Source: Celoporthe dispersa (taxonomy: Eukaryota; Ascomycota; Sordariomycetes; Diaporthales; Cryphonectriaceae). From it: a stretch of 64,000 bases of DNA. Shown here piece by piece: positions 31,997 through 43,856 of the stretch. The DNA lies in the NCBI GenBank assembly GCA_016584495.1, contig WAID01000004.1, positions 434,001 to 498,000 of the forward strand, written 5' to 3'. Within the stretch, counting starts at the first letter, position 1. Every line of letters starts with the position of its first letter. The position numbers and the translations under genes were made by a program. The notes beneath the pieces were generated by a model. The model was not told the DNA's origin and made no database searches. It worked only from the letters and a program-made list of their open reading frames with translations.

Positions 31997-34945
31997 TCTG
32001 GGGGGGAATCGAGGGAGGAGGGGAGGGTTTCTGTTGGTGGTGGGGCTCCTCGGACGGTGGAGAGACCACGGAATTATAGTATCATTAGAGGACCTGGACC
32101 ACTATCAAAGAAGTCCTGTGTTCAGAATACAAGGGCACAGCCGGCGCAGTCACGTTCCTAATCACTCCTACAATATGTTCTCGACCCATAAAGACACAAT
32201 TCCAAGTGGAAAGGCCAAGTCAGTAAACGTATAGCAATCATGAACAGGAGTTCCTCGAGGCTGACTCGGACTTCTCGACCCAGATGTTCAGCACCACACC
32301 CGAAGACGAGAGAACGGAGCTCAACACATAGCTGAGCCATCGGCTGGCATGTCGTCCACGAAAGTTTCCTACCGTTTTACTGTGACTAACTTTCGGTCTA
32401 CTCCTGGCCCGGCCTTGTCGTGTCGACCTGGGATCTATTAATGGGATGAACCCGCAGAGAGTCATTCTCCTCTGACTTGTTATGTCGCCAGGAGGGAGCC
32501 ATTGTTGAGACTGTAGTGGCACTTCCTGGCCCGGGTATCACTTGGTCCTGTGCCTTCTCAACACGAAATAGTATATGCAACCCTGATGGGGCAAAGTCAA
32601 AGCTTCTTGTCCAGGCGCATCACCCCCATAGTGTCGCAGTACCTTCTCCTTTGTTTTTCACCTGCCTCAACTGCCTGCCTACGTGTGAAATTCCAATGCC
32701 CATCCTCGAGACAGGTTTCTGGAGGCGACTACAACACAGATCCACACCCACAGATATGTGAACACTATCAAACCCTGGCAAGATTCTCGTAGCCATAAAT
32801 CTAGTCATGGTCTGTGTCTGTATGTTATGACAAGGGGCTATGCACTTCTAAGAACACGAGCTGGTCCTGTGGGTTCCTTTACTTGCCCCCCCACCCCCAA
32901 AAAGCATCTGAAAGAACAACCGACTGGTTTCACATGCCCTTGATAGGAACCTCTTTCGAAAGCAACCTCATTCCCAAAGAAGTAATGACCCTTGCAGCTG
33001 TGCCATTAGCATGGGGGAAGCTCTAGGAGCCTCCATGTTTGGAAATTGTTTTGAATGGTAATATAAGGTTTGCAGTCGTCAGCCTCGCTCATAGTAGCTT
33101 TGCTAGAAAAGCGGGCTCACTGAGCTATATGATATGGCCTGCGGAGGCGGGAACAGGAAAGGTGTCGATCTCAATATGCAGCCCGCGCCCGAATAGGGTT
33201 CTTCATCTTGTCCGCGGTGATACCCTGAAGGCTTCGTGCCCAGAGCTGGTCAGGAGGAGGACTCTTGTATATTGCGAATGTAACCATGCAAAAAGGCCAG
33301 GCGTGCAGAGGGGCGTGGTGTTCTGAGAGCGAACCTCGACCATGCTCTATCCGGATTCCGGCGGAGCCGAAAAGAGTTTCCGGGGGCATCGAGCCTACGT
33401 TTGAACCTAGAGGACCGGTGTGCGCACATACCCTCTTCTGTGACTTCCATGCCTCCAGGACCTGATAGCTTCCGCTCGAATAATTATATACAGAAAAAAA
33501 AATGATATGTCTCAACGTGGGTGATATATCATTATCGACCTGACAGCTACCATATTCTGACAGGTTGATTATTCTCCGCAGGTGGACCTTTGAGATCTCG
33601 TGACTCAGGTCTTCTTCCGCTATGAGTGTGTAAACAATCCGTCCTGCTCTGCCCTTCTAGTCATGTGTCGCCTGGCAGAATGCACCACGTGGAGGAAGTG
33701 GGACCTGTTCATCTCGGTCCGCTCGTCGAGTACAAGCATGTACGGGTGTGGGGTATGGAGTGTATCCATCTGAATTGAAACATAAAAGAGCGAGCTCATG
33801 AGAGCAAGATATCTGGAATTTGTCAAGCAAAGGGGAGATGGAACGAAGCGTCGTTTCGAGCTGACTTGAACTTCTACCATCACCATGCAATGGATGGGTG
33901 ACTATAGCGTCGGCGAACAAGATCGGCGATGGTATTCGGCTCCGGTCACGTCCTCTCCGTGATGGTCTGGTATAATTCTGTGACTGCAACTTCGCCTACT
34001 GGACTTGGCGTCGGCATACTTGCTCTTTGCTGGTCTAGACTCTCCGGATTTGGGACAGAATTTCTGTTCCTGAAACCGTAGGTAAAGCTTAATGGCATAT
34101 GCCAATCGAAAGCCACCTCGCCCCAGGATATTGCTAGCGACAGTTTCATCCGCTGGGGGCCGGGGAGCGGGAACGTCTAGGCTTTCTACACGTGAGTGCC
34201 TTTTATGTGCATGGATTCGCGGACGCGAGAGTAGTAGTACTGCGTATAAGGTTTGCCAGGAGCGAAACTCTGTTTCCCCCTCTCCCTGTCTGTTGGTTGC
34301 AGCCCAATAACATTGCCTGCTTTGGGAAGGCCGAGGTCGTCACAGACAATTTGAAATACAGTCAAGCTCACAGCAATCGGCCGAACTGGTCACGGTGTTC
34401 CTGAAACCTTGTTGGAATCCGAAATTCTGATTCGACGTCCTAGTGTCCGTGATGCCACTGATACAACGGCCTGAACGGCCAAGAAAGCCAATTAATTATT
34501 ACACACTACGCAGTCCCGCTAATGATACAGAGACGGGCATGCGAACAAACCATTTACACTCGCGAGCCCAACTTTCGGGAAATGGGGGAGAGAAAGAGAC
34601 GGAATTTGTCTTCATTAATGTTTTCAATATCAACATATGGGATAGCATCAGGAAGCGAGACGTTCAACTCGAGGATAAAATCCATTGACTTCCCATCCAG
34701 CTATTATGTGAATCGTTAATCTCTTGTTGTTCACCATCGCCATCATCAGCATTATCATTTCGCCGTTTTTTGCAGTTCCCGCACACGAAATGGACTGATT
34801 TTTCTTTTAATCACCTCCGACGTCTTATTCTTTGATCATATATATCCCTTCTAGCCTTATAATTACTTATTACCCTTTCCTGATCCCATCAGGAGTATAT
34901 ACGGCCGGATTACAACCTGCACACCAACCTGCACCCCCACCCATC
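31997..34945. other. gene-free 2.9-kb stretch upstream of the MFS gene
   Basis: No intact gene or RNA gene found on either strand. Open frames here are short and overlap on opposite strands. Around 34830-34900 (TATATATCCC, then CT/CA-rich) lies the probable core promoter of the MFS transporter. Confidence 0.5.
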
Positions 34946-36854
34946 ATGGCTCCAAAGGCTGAGGTAGAGATGACTGCCCATGAGCGTGCTCTCTACGATG
35001 AGGACGATGGTTGGAGCGCCATTGACGCGGACGTCGAGAGCAAGGGCGAGCTGACCGCTACGGGCGGACGATCTAAGCACATGTCCATGGACTTGGCCGG
35101 GAGTGTCTTCCTCATCGCCTCCAACGGCTGTATGCTGAGCCTGCCCATTGCGAGCGAATCACCAAAGGACCCCCTCAGCTGGGCAAAGCGGCGGAGAATC
35201 TTTATCCTCGCCATCCTGCTTCTGTACTCTGCCATGTCCATGTTCCTCATCCAGACCCCGGGGAACCTATACCAGGCTTTTGTGAAAGACTTTGACGAGA
35301 ATGTATGGTACCAGGTCCAAAGTGGCGCGCGCGAGAGAGAGAAAGGACTGCAAGAACATAGATGAAGAGGCTAACCATTGGAATGATCACCAGGCCATCC
35401 ATCCCTTCACCATCCTCAACCTGGCCTCGAGCCCGACGTTGACGATGGGCGTAAGCTTCTTTCTCTGGATCCCGGTCTGCGTGGCATTCGGCAGGAGACC
35501 TGCAATCTTTGCGTCCTCGGTCATGCTCACCGGCGGCTGCCTGGGCGCCGCGTTCTCACAAACCTTCCACCATCTGCTCGCTTCCATCTGTATCATGGGC
35601 TTTGCAAGTGGTGCTACTCTCAGCGCTGTAAGCAAATTTCACAAAAATGGTGGGAGGCTGCCTTTTGTGCTGATGACGGGTTGTTCACAGATCCTCCTCC
35701 AAATCATCGACCTGACCTTCATCAAGGAGCGTCCTGCCGTCCTCGCCACCTTCTGGGCCGGTGCTGGCGCCATCGCTGTCTTTCTGCTCGGGCTCCTGCC
35801 AATGATAATGGACACGACCTCGGAGTGGCGACCGTTGTTCAAGGCGTCCTCCATCCCTGCCGCCATCATCACCGCGGCCATCTTTTTCTTTGTTCCAGAG
35901 ACATACTTCCAGCGACCCCCTATTGCCTTCGACGGGCGCGTGCTCGTGCAGTCCGGCACCGAGAAGGTCAAGATCTACGACGACTGGTTTGACGTGCCCG
36001 GTCGGGACGATGACAAGACATCCGCGGCCCTGATTGAGGACACCCTGCCCGCCGACGAGAGCACCCTCCAGCACAGGTGGCGCGTCTCCCCACTGAGCCT
36101 CTGGCGCCGCAGCATCGCCGAACCCAAGGCAGCCGCCATATGTATCGTGCAGATCTTCCTGTGCCTTGCCAACCCGCTCGTCTTCTGGGTGGCGCTGCTC
36201 AACGCCATCAACTTTGGCGGCATGATGTCCATCGGCACAGGCTTCCCCGTCGTCATGGCTGCACCGCCATACAACCTGTCACAGCAGGAGGTGGGCCGCG
36301 TCAACTTCACCACGGGGCTGGCGTCCCTCCTGGCGCTGCCTGCGAGCTGCTACATGCTCAACAACGTCATGAAGCGCCTGACCCTGCGCAACCGCGGCGT
36401 GCGGCACGCAGAGTTCTACCTGCCCGCCTTTGTGCTCCCCGTCGCAGCGGGTGCCGCCAGCGTCTTCGTCTTTGGCTTCGCGGCCGAGAGGCACTGGCAT
36501 CCGGTCGTCTACCACGTCGCCTACGGCCTCAACGCCTTCAGCTTCGTCAGCGGGAGCATCGCCAACACCATCTGGGTCACCGAGTCGCTCCCGCAGCTGG
36601 CTGCCCCTGCGATCGCGGTGGTCGGCGGTGTGAGCTACATGGCGAGCTGGGGTATCACGGCCGTGCTGCCTGTGTGGAATGAGTCGTGGGGTGTGCTGGC
36701 CGTCAATGTCTTCATCGGCGTGGGGATCCTGCTGGTCGGCTTACTGGCGATTCCGCTGGCGTTCTGGGGGAGGAGCGTGCGGCAGTTTATCAGAGGACGC
36801 TGGGCTGAGTATGAGGCAGGTGCGTTGAGGCCGCAGTCGAGGGGGAAGGCGTGA
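34946..36854 (+). CDS. major facilitator superfamily transporter
   Basis: This plasma-membrane transporter is about 584 residues with 12 predicted membrane segments. Exons are 34946-35302, 35394-35627 and 35691-36854, all in phase 0. The start ATG follows a CA-rich leader. The N-terminal tail (about 60 residues) is hydrophilic; PKDPLSWAKRRR before the first helix matches the fungal DHA1-type NP-x-x-W signature. GRRPAIFASS is the loop 2-3 motif with two arginines. A central cytosolic loop (RPPIAFDGRVLVQSGTEKV, then DDKTSAALIEDTL) separates the two six-helix halves. Substrate is not readable; relatives export drugs or fungal metabolites, others import nutrients. Intron 2 is 63 nt and open in frame. 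The methyltransferase gene lies 480 bases downstream, but two genes do not make a biosynthetic cluster. Confidence 0.92.
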
Positions 36855-37333
36855 GTGAGTTTAAGGGGGGGGGGTGCGCGAGCTCGAACGCTCCTGCCTG
36901 TCTTTCTCTTCTGTGTCTCTTCCTTTTGTTGCATTTTGGGTATTGAGTGTTCCTTTACACCTTCGTTAGCGAGAATCGGGATGGTGTTGAGAGCAGGAAA
37001 ATAAGCTCACAGGGAGGAAACAAGACCTCAGAAGTTACAGAACATACCATGCTATTTTTATTTGTACTTCGCCTGCACTCATTATAGATATGGTGGTCAA
37101 GTAGCCGCCAATCGGTTCAAATTTCCAATCCGCATCGGACTTTCAGCCGCAACGGGAGATTTTTTCTTCCCCTCCTCTTCGTCGGGGTTCCTGCATGAAC
37201 CCGAACCACGTCGTCAATGAAGAATGCGATGAGGTCTGAAAGGAGCGTCTCGTAATATCACCACTGTCGAATTTCCACATTACAACACTCTAGTATTCCT
37301 GCCTGGATTGGTCCTGAAACAAGAGAACCGACC
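36855..37333. other. intergenic
   Basis: No gene is seen. This holds the MFS 3' flank with a G9 run at 36867-36875, and the promoter of the methyltransferase gene. Confidence 0.5.
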
Positions 37334-38393
37334 ATGAGCCAGAGACCTGATGAGAGCGCCGGTGATGCAGGGCAGCAGCAGCAACACCTCTCCTCCCTTG
37401 GGCCGCCGGCTGCATCAGCCGCACGCGCTCAGCTGTGGTTTGAAGAGACGACTGTCGTTCCAGAGGCCTTTCGTACCTTGCTGGTGGAGTATAGCCATAT
37501 CCCGCCGGAGGAGGTTGAAGAGCATGTTGTTCGTGTGGTAAGCCAGCCCTCGTCCTCCTGCTTCCCCTGAGGCGTAAATCCGGCGCCTGTCTTGCTCCCG
37601 CCATGGGACTCTTCTGACCCCTTCATCCCAGCGCAACCGTGCCTGGGCCGTTCACCCTTACCCGTGCTTAGGCCAGTTCCGCTTCCTGGAGCTCAACCTC
37701 TCGCGCCGACCAGGCGACATGTACTCCCGCCTGCTATCCCTTCTCGCCGCCGCCACCACCACAGAGTCCTCTGCTCCGCTATTTCTCGACGTGGGTGCCT
37801 GTCTGGGCCAGGATATCCGTAAGCTGATCTACGACGGCGCCCCGCCCGCGACCGTCGCCGGCGCTGAGCTGTCGGGCACCTTCATCGAGTTGGGCTATGA
37901 GCTCTTCCGAGACGGGTACGTCTCCCAGGCTGATGGTGGTGGTGGTGGTGGCGGCGTCAAGATGGTCCGGGCCGACATCCTTGCGCCCCTCGGCGGGGAG
38001 GGGAGCCCGCTGGCGCAGTTGCAGGGCAGACTCGAGGTCATCCAGCTGGGTATGATCCTGCACCTGTTCAGCTGGGACGAGCAGGTGACCGCCTTCACGA
38101 ACGCCATCAGCTTGTTAAAGGATCAGGAGGGTGTGTTGATCATTGGACAGGCGACGGGGAACGTAGATGGCGTGGAAACCCGGACGATGGCTCCTGGGGG
38201 TGGGGACAGGACGACGTGGAAGCACAACGTACAGAGCTTCCAGAGGCTTGTGAGGGATGTGGAGAGCAGGACGGAGACGAGGTGGGAGGTGAAGGCGGGA
38301 CTTGATGAGGCGCTGAGCATCAATGACGGGAAGAGGACGTGGGATGATCCGAGGACGAGAAGGCTGTTGTTTGAGATAGCGCGGGTAGAGTGA
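37334..38393 (+). CDS. SAM-dependent methyltransferase
   Basis: The two exons, 37334-37537 and 37632-38393, have an intron with GTAAGC donor and CCCAG acceptor in phase 0; the product is 321 residues. The class I motif I is LFLDVGACLGQDIRKL, followed by motif II VAGAELSGTFIELGYELF and the motif III-like VIQLGMILHLFSW. The dry pattern GQDIRKL-x-DGAP and the end strand RRLLFEIARVE match fungal methyltransferases found both in metabolite clusters and as orphans. The Gly-rich run (GGGGGGGG after SQAD) is a GGT repeat insertion and likely a loop. The small-molecule substrate is unknown. No polyketide synthase, terpene cyclase or P450 is nearby, so a cluster role is not supported here. Confidence 0.88.
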
Positions 38394-38779
38394 GTGGCCA
38401 AAGTCAGCTTGTGGGTGGTACTACGTATCGATGTTTGCACCACCAGGTCACGATAGGACACCTCCCTGGAGAATACATCACTAGAAAGAGGCGATTAAAG
38501 GCTAACCGTCGGGTGGATTCTCATGCTCCAGAGGGTAGACGATCGGACGATTCACTGCGTCACATGGGGACTCTACAGCAGAAGACAAGTATCTCTGAAG
38601 ACTCGAAGATGTTATGTTGACTTGTGATCATTGTCGTCGATTCAGCGACTATGGACTTCTGAAAACCCGAACGCCGGTGAGCCCATGCCGATCCTTTTGG
38701 TATCCCGAAATTCCCAGACAAGTCGTAACAGCTTCCACCGTCATTTTCTCTCTCAAGACTGACGAGGCGCCGACCCCTC
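38394..38779. other. intergenic between convergent genes
   Basis: This is the 3' flank of the methyltransferase gene and of RPS26, which are transcribed toward each other. No other feature is visible. Confidence 0.5.
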
Positions 38780-39587
38780 CTAGGAGGTCTTGGCACCCTG
38801 AGTGGGAGTGACCTTCTTGCCGTCCTTGTTGTACCGGACGCGGGGAGGAGGGGCACGGTTGCGACGACCGACGCGGGAGCGGACACTGTAGGTGAGATCT
38901 TGTCAGCGACGGATGTTCGGTGGCGCAGAGGGTGGGGGATGGAGTGTGTGCCGCCAAGGTTCTTCTCAGCCACCCGTGTCGACCAGGCGCGCTGACCGCC
39001 ACGAGGGCAGGTAGACAGCGACACCTCATCAGACACGGTTGTCCTCCATCGGGGACAAACGTACCGGACAATCTTGCCGTGAATGGCGCAAGAGACACAG
39101 TACTGCAGCTTGAGGTACATCTTGGGGACGGTGTACTCGGCGAAGACCGAGGCGTCAGAGATGTCACCTGGCAAAGAGAAAAATCTATTAGTATTGAAAG
39201 GTAGAGATAGAAAGGGGGGCGGGGGGCGAATAGAGGGCAGAGAAAGTTGTCATACGGATAGCAGCAGACTCGACCATGTTGCGGATGGTGAATCTCTTGA
39301 TGGCCTTATCCTTAGGCGTGCATCGCGAGCAGTTGCTGCAGCGGATGGGCTTGGTGTGGCCGCGGCCCTTCTTGTTGCGGCCGTTGTTCTTTCTCTGTAA
39401 GGGAGAGCTCGGTCAGTAAATTTTGCTTGGGCGTGGATAGGCTCAGCCGGCGGTGATGGCGACGACAGCCACAGCGACAAGAGAGCAGCGTGGGCTGTCG
39501 TCAGAGCAGCGAGGAGGAGACTCCATGGCTGTGTCGCCGGCGGCTGAAGGTATGAGGAGGGCATTGTGTTCGTACCTTCTTAGGCAT
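38780..39587 (-). CDS. RPS26: 40S ribosomal protein S26 (eS26)
   Basis: This component of the small ribosomal subunit sits near the mRNA exit channel. On the minus strand the four exons are 39587-39576 (MPKK), 39394-39256, 39167-39065 and 38885-38780, giving 119 residues. The sequence shows RKNNGRNKKGRGH, the zinc-binding cysteines in IRCSNCSRCTPKDKAIKRF and LQYCVSCAIH, ASVFAEYTVPKMYLKL, and the basic tail RAPPPRVRYNKDGKKVTPTQ. Introns of 181, 88 and 179 nt follow GT-AG rules, typical for fungal ribosomal genes. It is divergent from the ubiquitin-eS31 gene, sharing the 781-bp region 39588-40368. Confidence 0.96.
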
Positions 39588-40368
39588 TTTGACGACGGGT
39601 GGATTGATCAGGAATCGTACAGAGTGTCGTTGGAGGAGAGGTTTGCAAGTTCGCCCGGCTCGAGAAAAATGGTCGATGCAGTGGTGAGCTCCACCCTAGT
39701 GCTTTGTCAGCCACTAGGAGACACCGCGCACTTTGCAAATTTTGTGTGAGGTCACGTGGGGGGAGTGCACAGACCATTCCTCCCCCAGCCCGCTAGCCCC
39801 AGGACTCCAAAACTTCGAACCAAAACTCGACTGCGCCTGCGGATTTCTTCCCACGTCTCTTCCTTTCGAGCAACGAACATCTTCACGAGGCTTGCTTATG
39901 ACGGGATAATACCCTAGGTACGTCTCGACCACGATGATGTTGTTCAACGGCATCGCGGCTCTCCCCTTCCCTTCCTTTCCACTGCACATTTGATACCCTT
40001 TCCTGCTTTTTTTCTTTCGCTGCATTCATGATACCCGGCGGGCGCCCTTCAGTCGCTTGCGACAAGTTGTCCACCACCACCAAAATTCTTGATTTCTCAT
40101 CACCACAGGACAGTCAGACAGACGAGCAGTCAACAGACGGCAAGGCGACGGGTGAAAAGTTGTCCCAGTCTGTCCATTGACGGGTCTACTAATCATCTTT
40201 CTTGCTGCTTTCCATCTGTTGGCTCTCGCTCGCTGATACGCCCTGTTTTCTTTTTTTTTGCCCCACATCACAAATCCACCCACCACTGCCCTACAATATT
40301 TTTCCATCTTGCCGCAAGCCGTCTAATTCTAACCTTCCCTCCTTCCCTTCTAGCAGGTACAGCCCATC
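39588..40368. promoter_or_regulatory. shared promoter region of RPS26 and ubiquitin-eS31
   Basis: 781 bp between two divergent ribosomal protein genes. There is no ORF of note. On the plus strand a leader intron is possible from a GTACGT donor at 39918 to a TAGCAG acceptor ending 40356, which would leave 12 leader bases before the ATG. Pyrimidine tracts (about 39960-40015 and 40325-40350) are typical of ribosomal protein gene leaders. Confidence 0.5.
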
Positions 40369-40912
40369 ATGCAGATCTTCGTCAAGACCCTCACGGGTAA
40401 GACTATCACCCTTGAGGTGGAGTCGTCCGACACCATCGACAATGTCAAGGCCAAGATCCAGGACAAGGAGGGCATCCCCCCAGACCAGCAGCGCCTGATC
40501 TTTGCTGGCAAGCAGCTCGAGGACGGCCGCACCCTGTCCGACTACAACATCCAGAAGGAGTCCACCCTGCACCTGGTCCTGCGCCTGCGTGGTGGTGCTA
40601 AGAAGAGAAAGAAGAAGGTCTACACCACCCCCAAGAAGATCAAGCACAAGCGCAAGAAGACCAAGCTGGCGGTCCTCAAGTACTACAAGGTCGACTCGGA
40701 CGGCAAGATCGAGCGCCTCCGCCGCGAGTGCCCTAACGAGTCTGTAAGTACACAATCTCTTCACCTACACATCATCTGGTCCTCCCAAGCTGTTCTCGGT
40801 GCTAACCATACATCGTCCATAGTGCGGTGCTGGTGTCTTCATGGCCGCCCACAAGGACCGTCAGTACTGCGGTCGCTGCCACCTGACCTACGTCTTCGAG
40901 AAGTCTTCCTAA
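40369..40912 (+). CDS. ubiquitin-40S ribosomal protein S27a (eS31) fusion
   Basis: This is a precursor that is cleaved after LRLRGG to give free ubiquitin and ribosomal protein eS31. Exon 1 is 40369-40743, and exon 2 is 40823-40912 (intron GTAAGT...CATAG, with CTAAC branch site); 154 residues. Residues 1-76 are ubiquitin (MQIFVKTLTGKTITLEVESS to LRLRGG). Residues 77-154 are eS31: the basic AKKRKKKVYTTPKKIKHKRK, then the zinc ribbon with CPNESCGAG and YCGRCHLTYVF. The lysines for chain formation are all present (for example K48 in FAGKQLEDGR). It corresponds to yeast RPS31/UBI3. Confidence 0.98.
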
Positions 40913-41406
40913 ACAAGCCGACAAGTAATCACGATTTGGGTTGACGATGGACGGAGTATGGGAAACGGAAAATCTTTTACAGCAGCTCATGTTACTGGAG
41001 CGTAGGACAGGGAAAGTCATCATGTGTCGAGGGATATTTGATAGGCTCGTCTAAGTCTCTTCATCTGGTTGGCGGCAAATGGGATACCAAAAACTTGATG
41101 GTCACGATCTCAACATGATTTGTGTTTCTCTTGTGTGATGCCCATCGTTGAATGTGTTCTCTCTCTGCTCGCTGTTGATCTACGGCCGGTCCCCAGTGTG
41201 ATATTCTTTGCGGCTTTGCTTTGGACCTGCATCCTTACTCTCGGTTGTCCGTACCAACCTAGTCCATGGTAAGTAAGGTTCGGATGAGGGCACGTAACGG
41301 TCATGATGACCATTGGCACCGATGTCACTTTAGGCGATGGTGGTGTGGTGATTGAAGGATTGGAGTCATTCACAATCTCAAGGAGACCTCGTCTACCTGA
41401 CCTATC
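40913..41406. other. intergenic between convergent genes
   Basis: This is the 3' flank of the ubiquitin-eS31 gene and of the GH18 chitinase. Nothing else is visible. Confidence 0.5.
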
Positions 41407-42801
41407 CTACTCCCTGAACCCGTTCCTCAGGTTCTCCCACTCGCTCTCAGGGTACTCTATACAATTCTCCTCCCACCTCAGTTCCCTCGCCCCGCCAAAT
41501 ACATCCACGACATTCCCAATCAGGCTCTCGTTGCCCTTCTTGTCCCCTGAGCTCTCCCACCACATCGCCCCGCCTAGGTGATGATTGCGCACGTATTCCG
41601 CCTTCTCCCTCGCCATGGGCAGCGTGTCATAGCTGACCAGCATCTTCTTGCTCTCATCGTAGCTGTAGCTCGCCCCCGCCTCGCGATCCCGCATCTCCCT
41701 CGCGCCCGGCAGCGGCATCGCCTTGTAGTCGTACACGCCCCTCTCCCAGCTCCCCTCGCCGATGCCGCTGTACGGTCTGCCCATGCCGGCGGTGTTCTCG
41801 AACGCGCGGCCGTACAGCGGCATGCCCAGGACGATCTTGTCCATGTGCACGAACCGCGTGTAGTACTCGAGCGCGCGGGCGGTGCTGAAGGGCGTCGCGA
41901 GCGAGTTGTTCTTGGAAGGGTACAGGTTCGCCTGGTGACCCGCGTTGGCGTCCCACGACCCGGCATAGTCATACGCCATCAGGTTCCAGAAATCCAGGTA
42001 CCGGTCCATCCCCCTCAGGTCGAGCTTCTCGTAGTTCTGCGGGCCAGCCGGGCACGCGACCGTCAGCTCGAAGTGGTGAGGCCGCCCGCCGGGCCCGTAG
42101 GTGGACGAGGGCAGCGTGCGGGCGTAGGCGTCCATCTCCTCTCGGCAGGCCTTGAGGAGGGCCACCCAGTCTGCGGCCTCCTGGGCGTTGGACGGGTACT
42201 CCCAGTCGATGTCGAGCCCGTCGAAGCCGTAGTTCTTGAGCAGCTTGACCGCTGACCGGGCAAAGTTGGCGCGGTTCTGCGGCGAGCCTGCGCCGGACTT
42301 GAAGTTGGAGCTGTACGTCCACCCGCCGATGGACAGCAGCACCTTGAGGTTGCGGTTCCGGCGCTTGAGGAGGTTGAGCTGCTTCAGGCAGCCATAGAGC
42401 TTGTGCCCGTCCTCCCACCTGTCACCGTCCCAGTGGATCTCCTGGTCGGCCCACGAGTCGGTCAGGTAGACCTCGCCTGACTCTGGGCGGACGTTGGCGA
42501 AGGCGTAGAGGACGTGGGTGAGGTGCTCGACGGGCAGCTCCCAGGGGAAGTGCTTGCGGCCGTAGATGGCCCAGTTGACAAAGTAGACGACGCTACGCTG
42601 GCTTCTAGTGGCGGTCATGGTGTACTGCTGCTGCTGCTGCTGGAGGGGGTCACCGATGCCTTCGTAATGATATTCGTCAAGGGTATGCTGGAAGTGTGGA
42701 ATGGGTATCTGATGTTGTTGTTGGGCATTTGTGAGGACGAGGAACAAGGCCAAGGTTATAAAGAAAGCTGTCCAGGGGAGTAGGCTGCCTCTAGATGGCA
42801 T
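41407..42801 (-). CDS. secreted chitinase, glycoside hydrolase family 18
   Basis: This enzyme cleaves beta-1,4 links in chitin, in cell-wall remodelling, nutrition or attack on other fungi. It is intronless, 464 residues. The signal peptide is residues 1-26 (MPSRGSLLPW, then FFITLALFLVLTNA). Residues about 27-68 are a Gln/His-rich linker with a poly-Gln run coded by a CAG repeat (plus-strand CTG, about 42624-42642). The catalytic barrel runs from VVYFVNWAIYGR (about 71). LLSIGGWTYS is strand 3, and FDGLDIDWEYP (about 193-203) is the active-site DxxDxDxE with Glu201 as acid. LMAYDYAGSWD and GGAMWWESSGDKKG close the site. There is no chitin-binding module, which fits the single-domain secreted class. 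Confidence 0.96.
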   Translation of the reverse strand: MPSRGSLLPWTAFFITLALFLVLTNAQQQHQIPIPHFQHTLDEYHYEGIGDPLQQQQQQYTMTATRSQRSVVYFVNWAIYGRKHFPWELPVEHLTHVLYAFANVRPESGEVYLTDSWADQEIHWDGDRWEDGHKLYGCLKQLNLLKRRNRNLKVLLSIGGWTYSSNFKSGAGSPQNRANFARSAVKLLKNYGFDGLDIDWEYPSNAQEAADWVALLKACREEMDAYARTLPSSTYGPGGRPHHFELTVACPAGPQNYEKLDLRGMDRYLDFWNLMAYDYAGSWDANAGHQANLYPSKNNSLATPFSTARALEYYTRFVHMDKIVLGMPLYGRAFENTAGMGRPYSGIGEGSWERGVYDYKAMPLPGAREMRDREAGASYSYDESKKMLVSYDTLPMAREKAEYVRNHHLGGAMWWESSGDKKGNESLIGNVVDVFGGARELRWEENCIEYPESEWENLRNGFRE

Positions 42802-43856
42802 GTTTCGGTATATAAGGTGCGCTCAAAACTCCGAGTGAGGCGGACGCGCTTGGTAGGGTGTCATACGTGGAGGTGATATTGTGGCTAAGCAATAAGAGGG
42901 GCTTGCATCGGATCCATGGAGAGCGAGCGTCAGAGGGGGGCGGTGGTAGTATGCCAAGGATCTGCCGAGAGGAAGGCAAAATAGATCGATCCTCTTCTCT
43001 TGTAGAGCGTATACAACAAGATGGAAAGGGTTCCTCCAGGAAAATGGCCGCCTCTTTGCTGCCCTGATGTACCTTGATGTACCTTGGGGGACGTGGCTGC
43101 CCTAGACCAGCTTGTCCGGGTTGTGTTGTCTGTGTCACTGGTCTCTTCTGGTGACGTTGCCAGCAAGGAAGAACAACAAGACCAGGTTCCTGTCCAGTCA
43201 CAGGAGATGCAGGGTTGTCAGCTGTGACAAGAAGGCAAAGGAGACTGCAGCTGATCATAGACAAGATGGTTTGTATGTATCCCAGTTTCATGCTGCGATG
43301 TCAATCTGATGCATATGCTGCCCAAGACATGCCATGCTTTGCACCATCTGCAGCTCAGCTGTGATGATGTCCCTGGCAAAAATAGCTATGGCGCCTCGAA
43401 GCACCTGGCTATTGTGCTGCTAGGCTCTCCCTTCTCATGCTGTGAATACGAATGAATGCATGTGGCTGGGCTGGGAGGAGCTCTTTGATGGCCAGCTCCA
43501 GTAGCTGGGCTGTGTCCTCAATGCAGCAGTGCTGGGGGGAGGGGCAAAATCCGCTGACGTCTGCAGGCCGCCAACTAGGCTCTGCGCCTAGGCCAGACGG
43601 CAGATTCCCAGCGCGGCTGGCTGCCAGCTGGCGCATGAGAGAAACCGATGACAGGGATTCTGACCTCAACATGGGTCCGTGTTTGTATTGCTCCACCCTG
43701 GCGACTCCAAAATTCCTTCCAGCGGCTTGGAGCGGGACGGAAAGGAAAGAAAAAAAAAATCTCGAGTTGACATCCCGCGCCGATAATCTTAACAGCAGAA
43801 CTCCAGCAGCCAACATCAGCTGGGATCACCGTCTTGCCCGGACTTATCTCGACAAG
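42802..43856. other. intergenic between divergent chitinase and NOP56 genes
   Basis: No gene is supported. The plus-strand frame leading into NOP56 is open from 43452, but its content upstream of 43857 is unlike Nop56 and is taken as leader. ACCTTGATGT is repeated in tandem at 43072-43091, preceding GGGGGACG. Confidence 0.5.

Noticed and set aside
34946..38393. MFS transporter plus methyltransferase as a secondary-metabolite cluster
   Set aside because: No synthase, cyclase, P450 or cluster regulator is near; two neighbouring genes are not enough.
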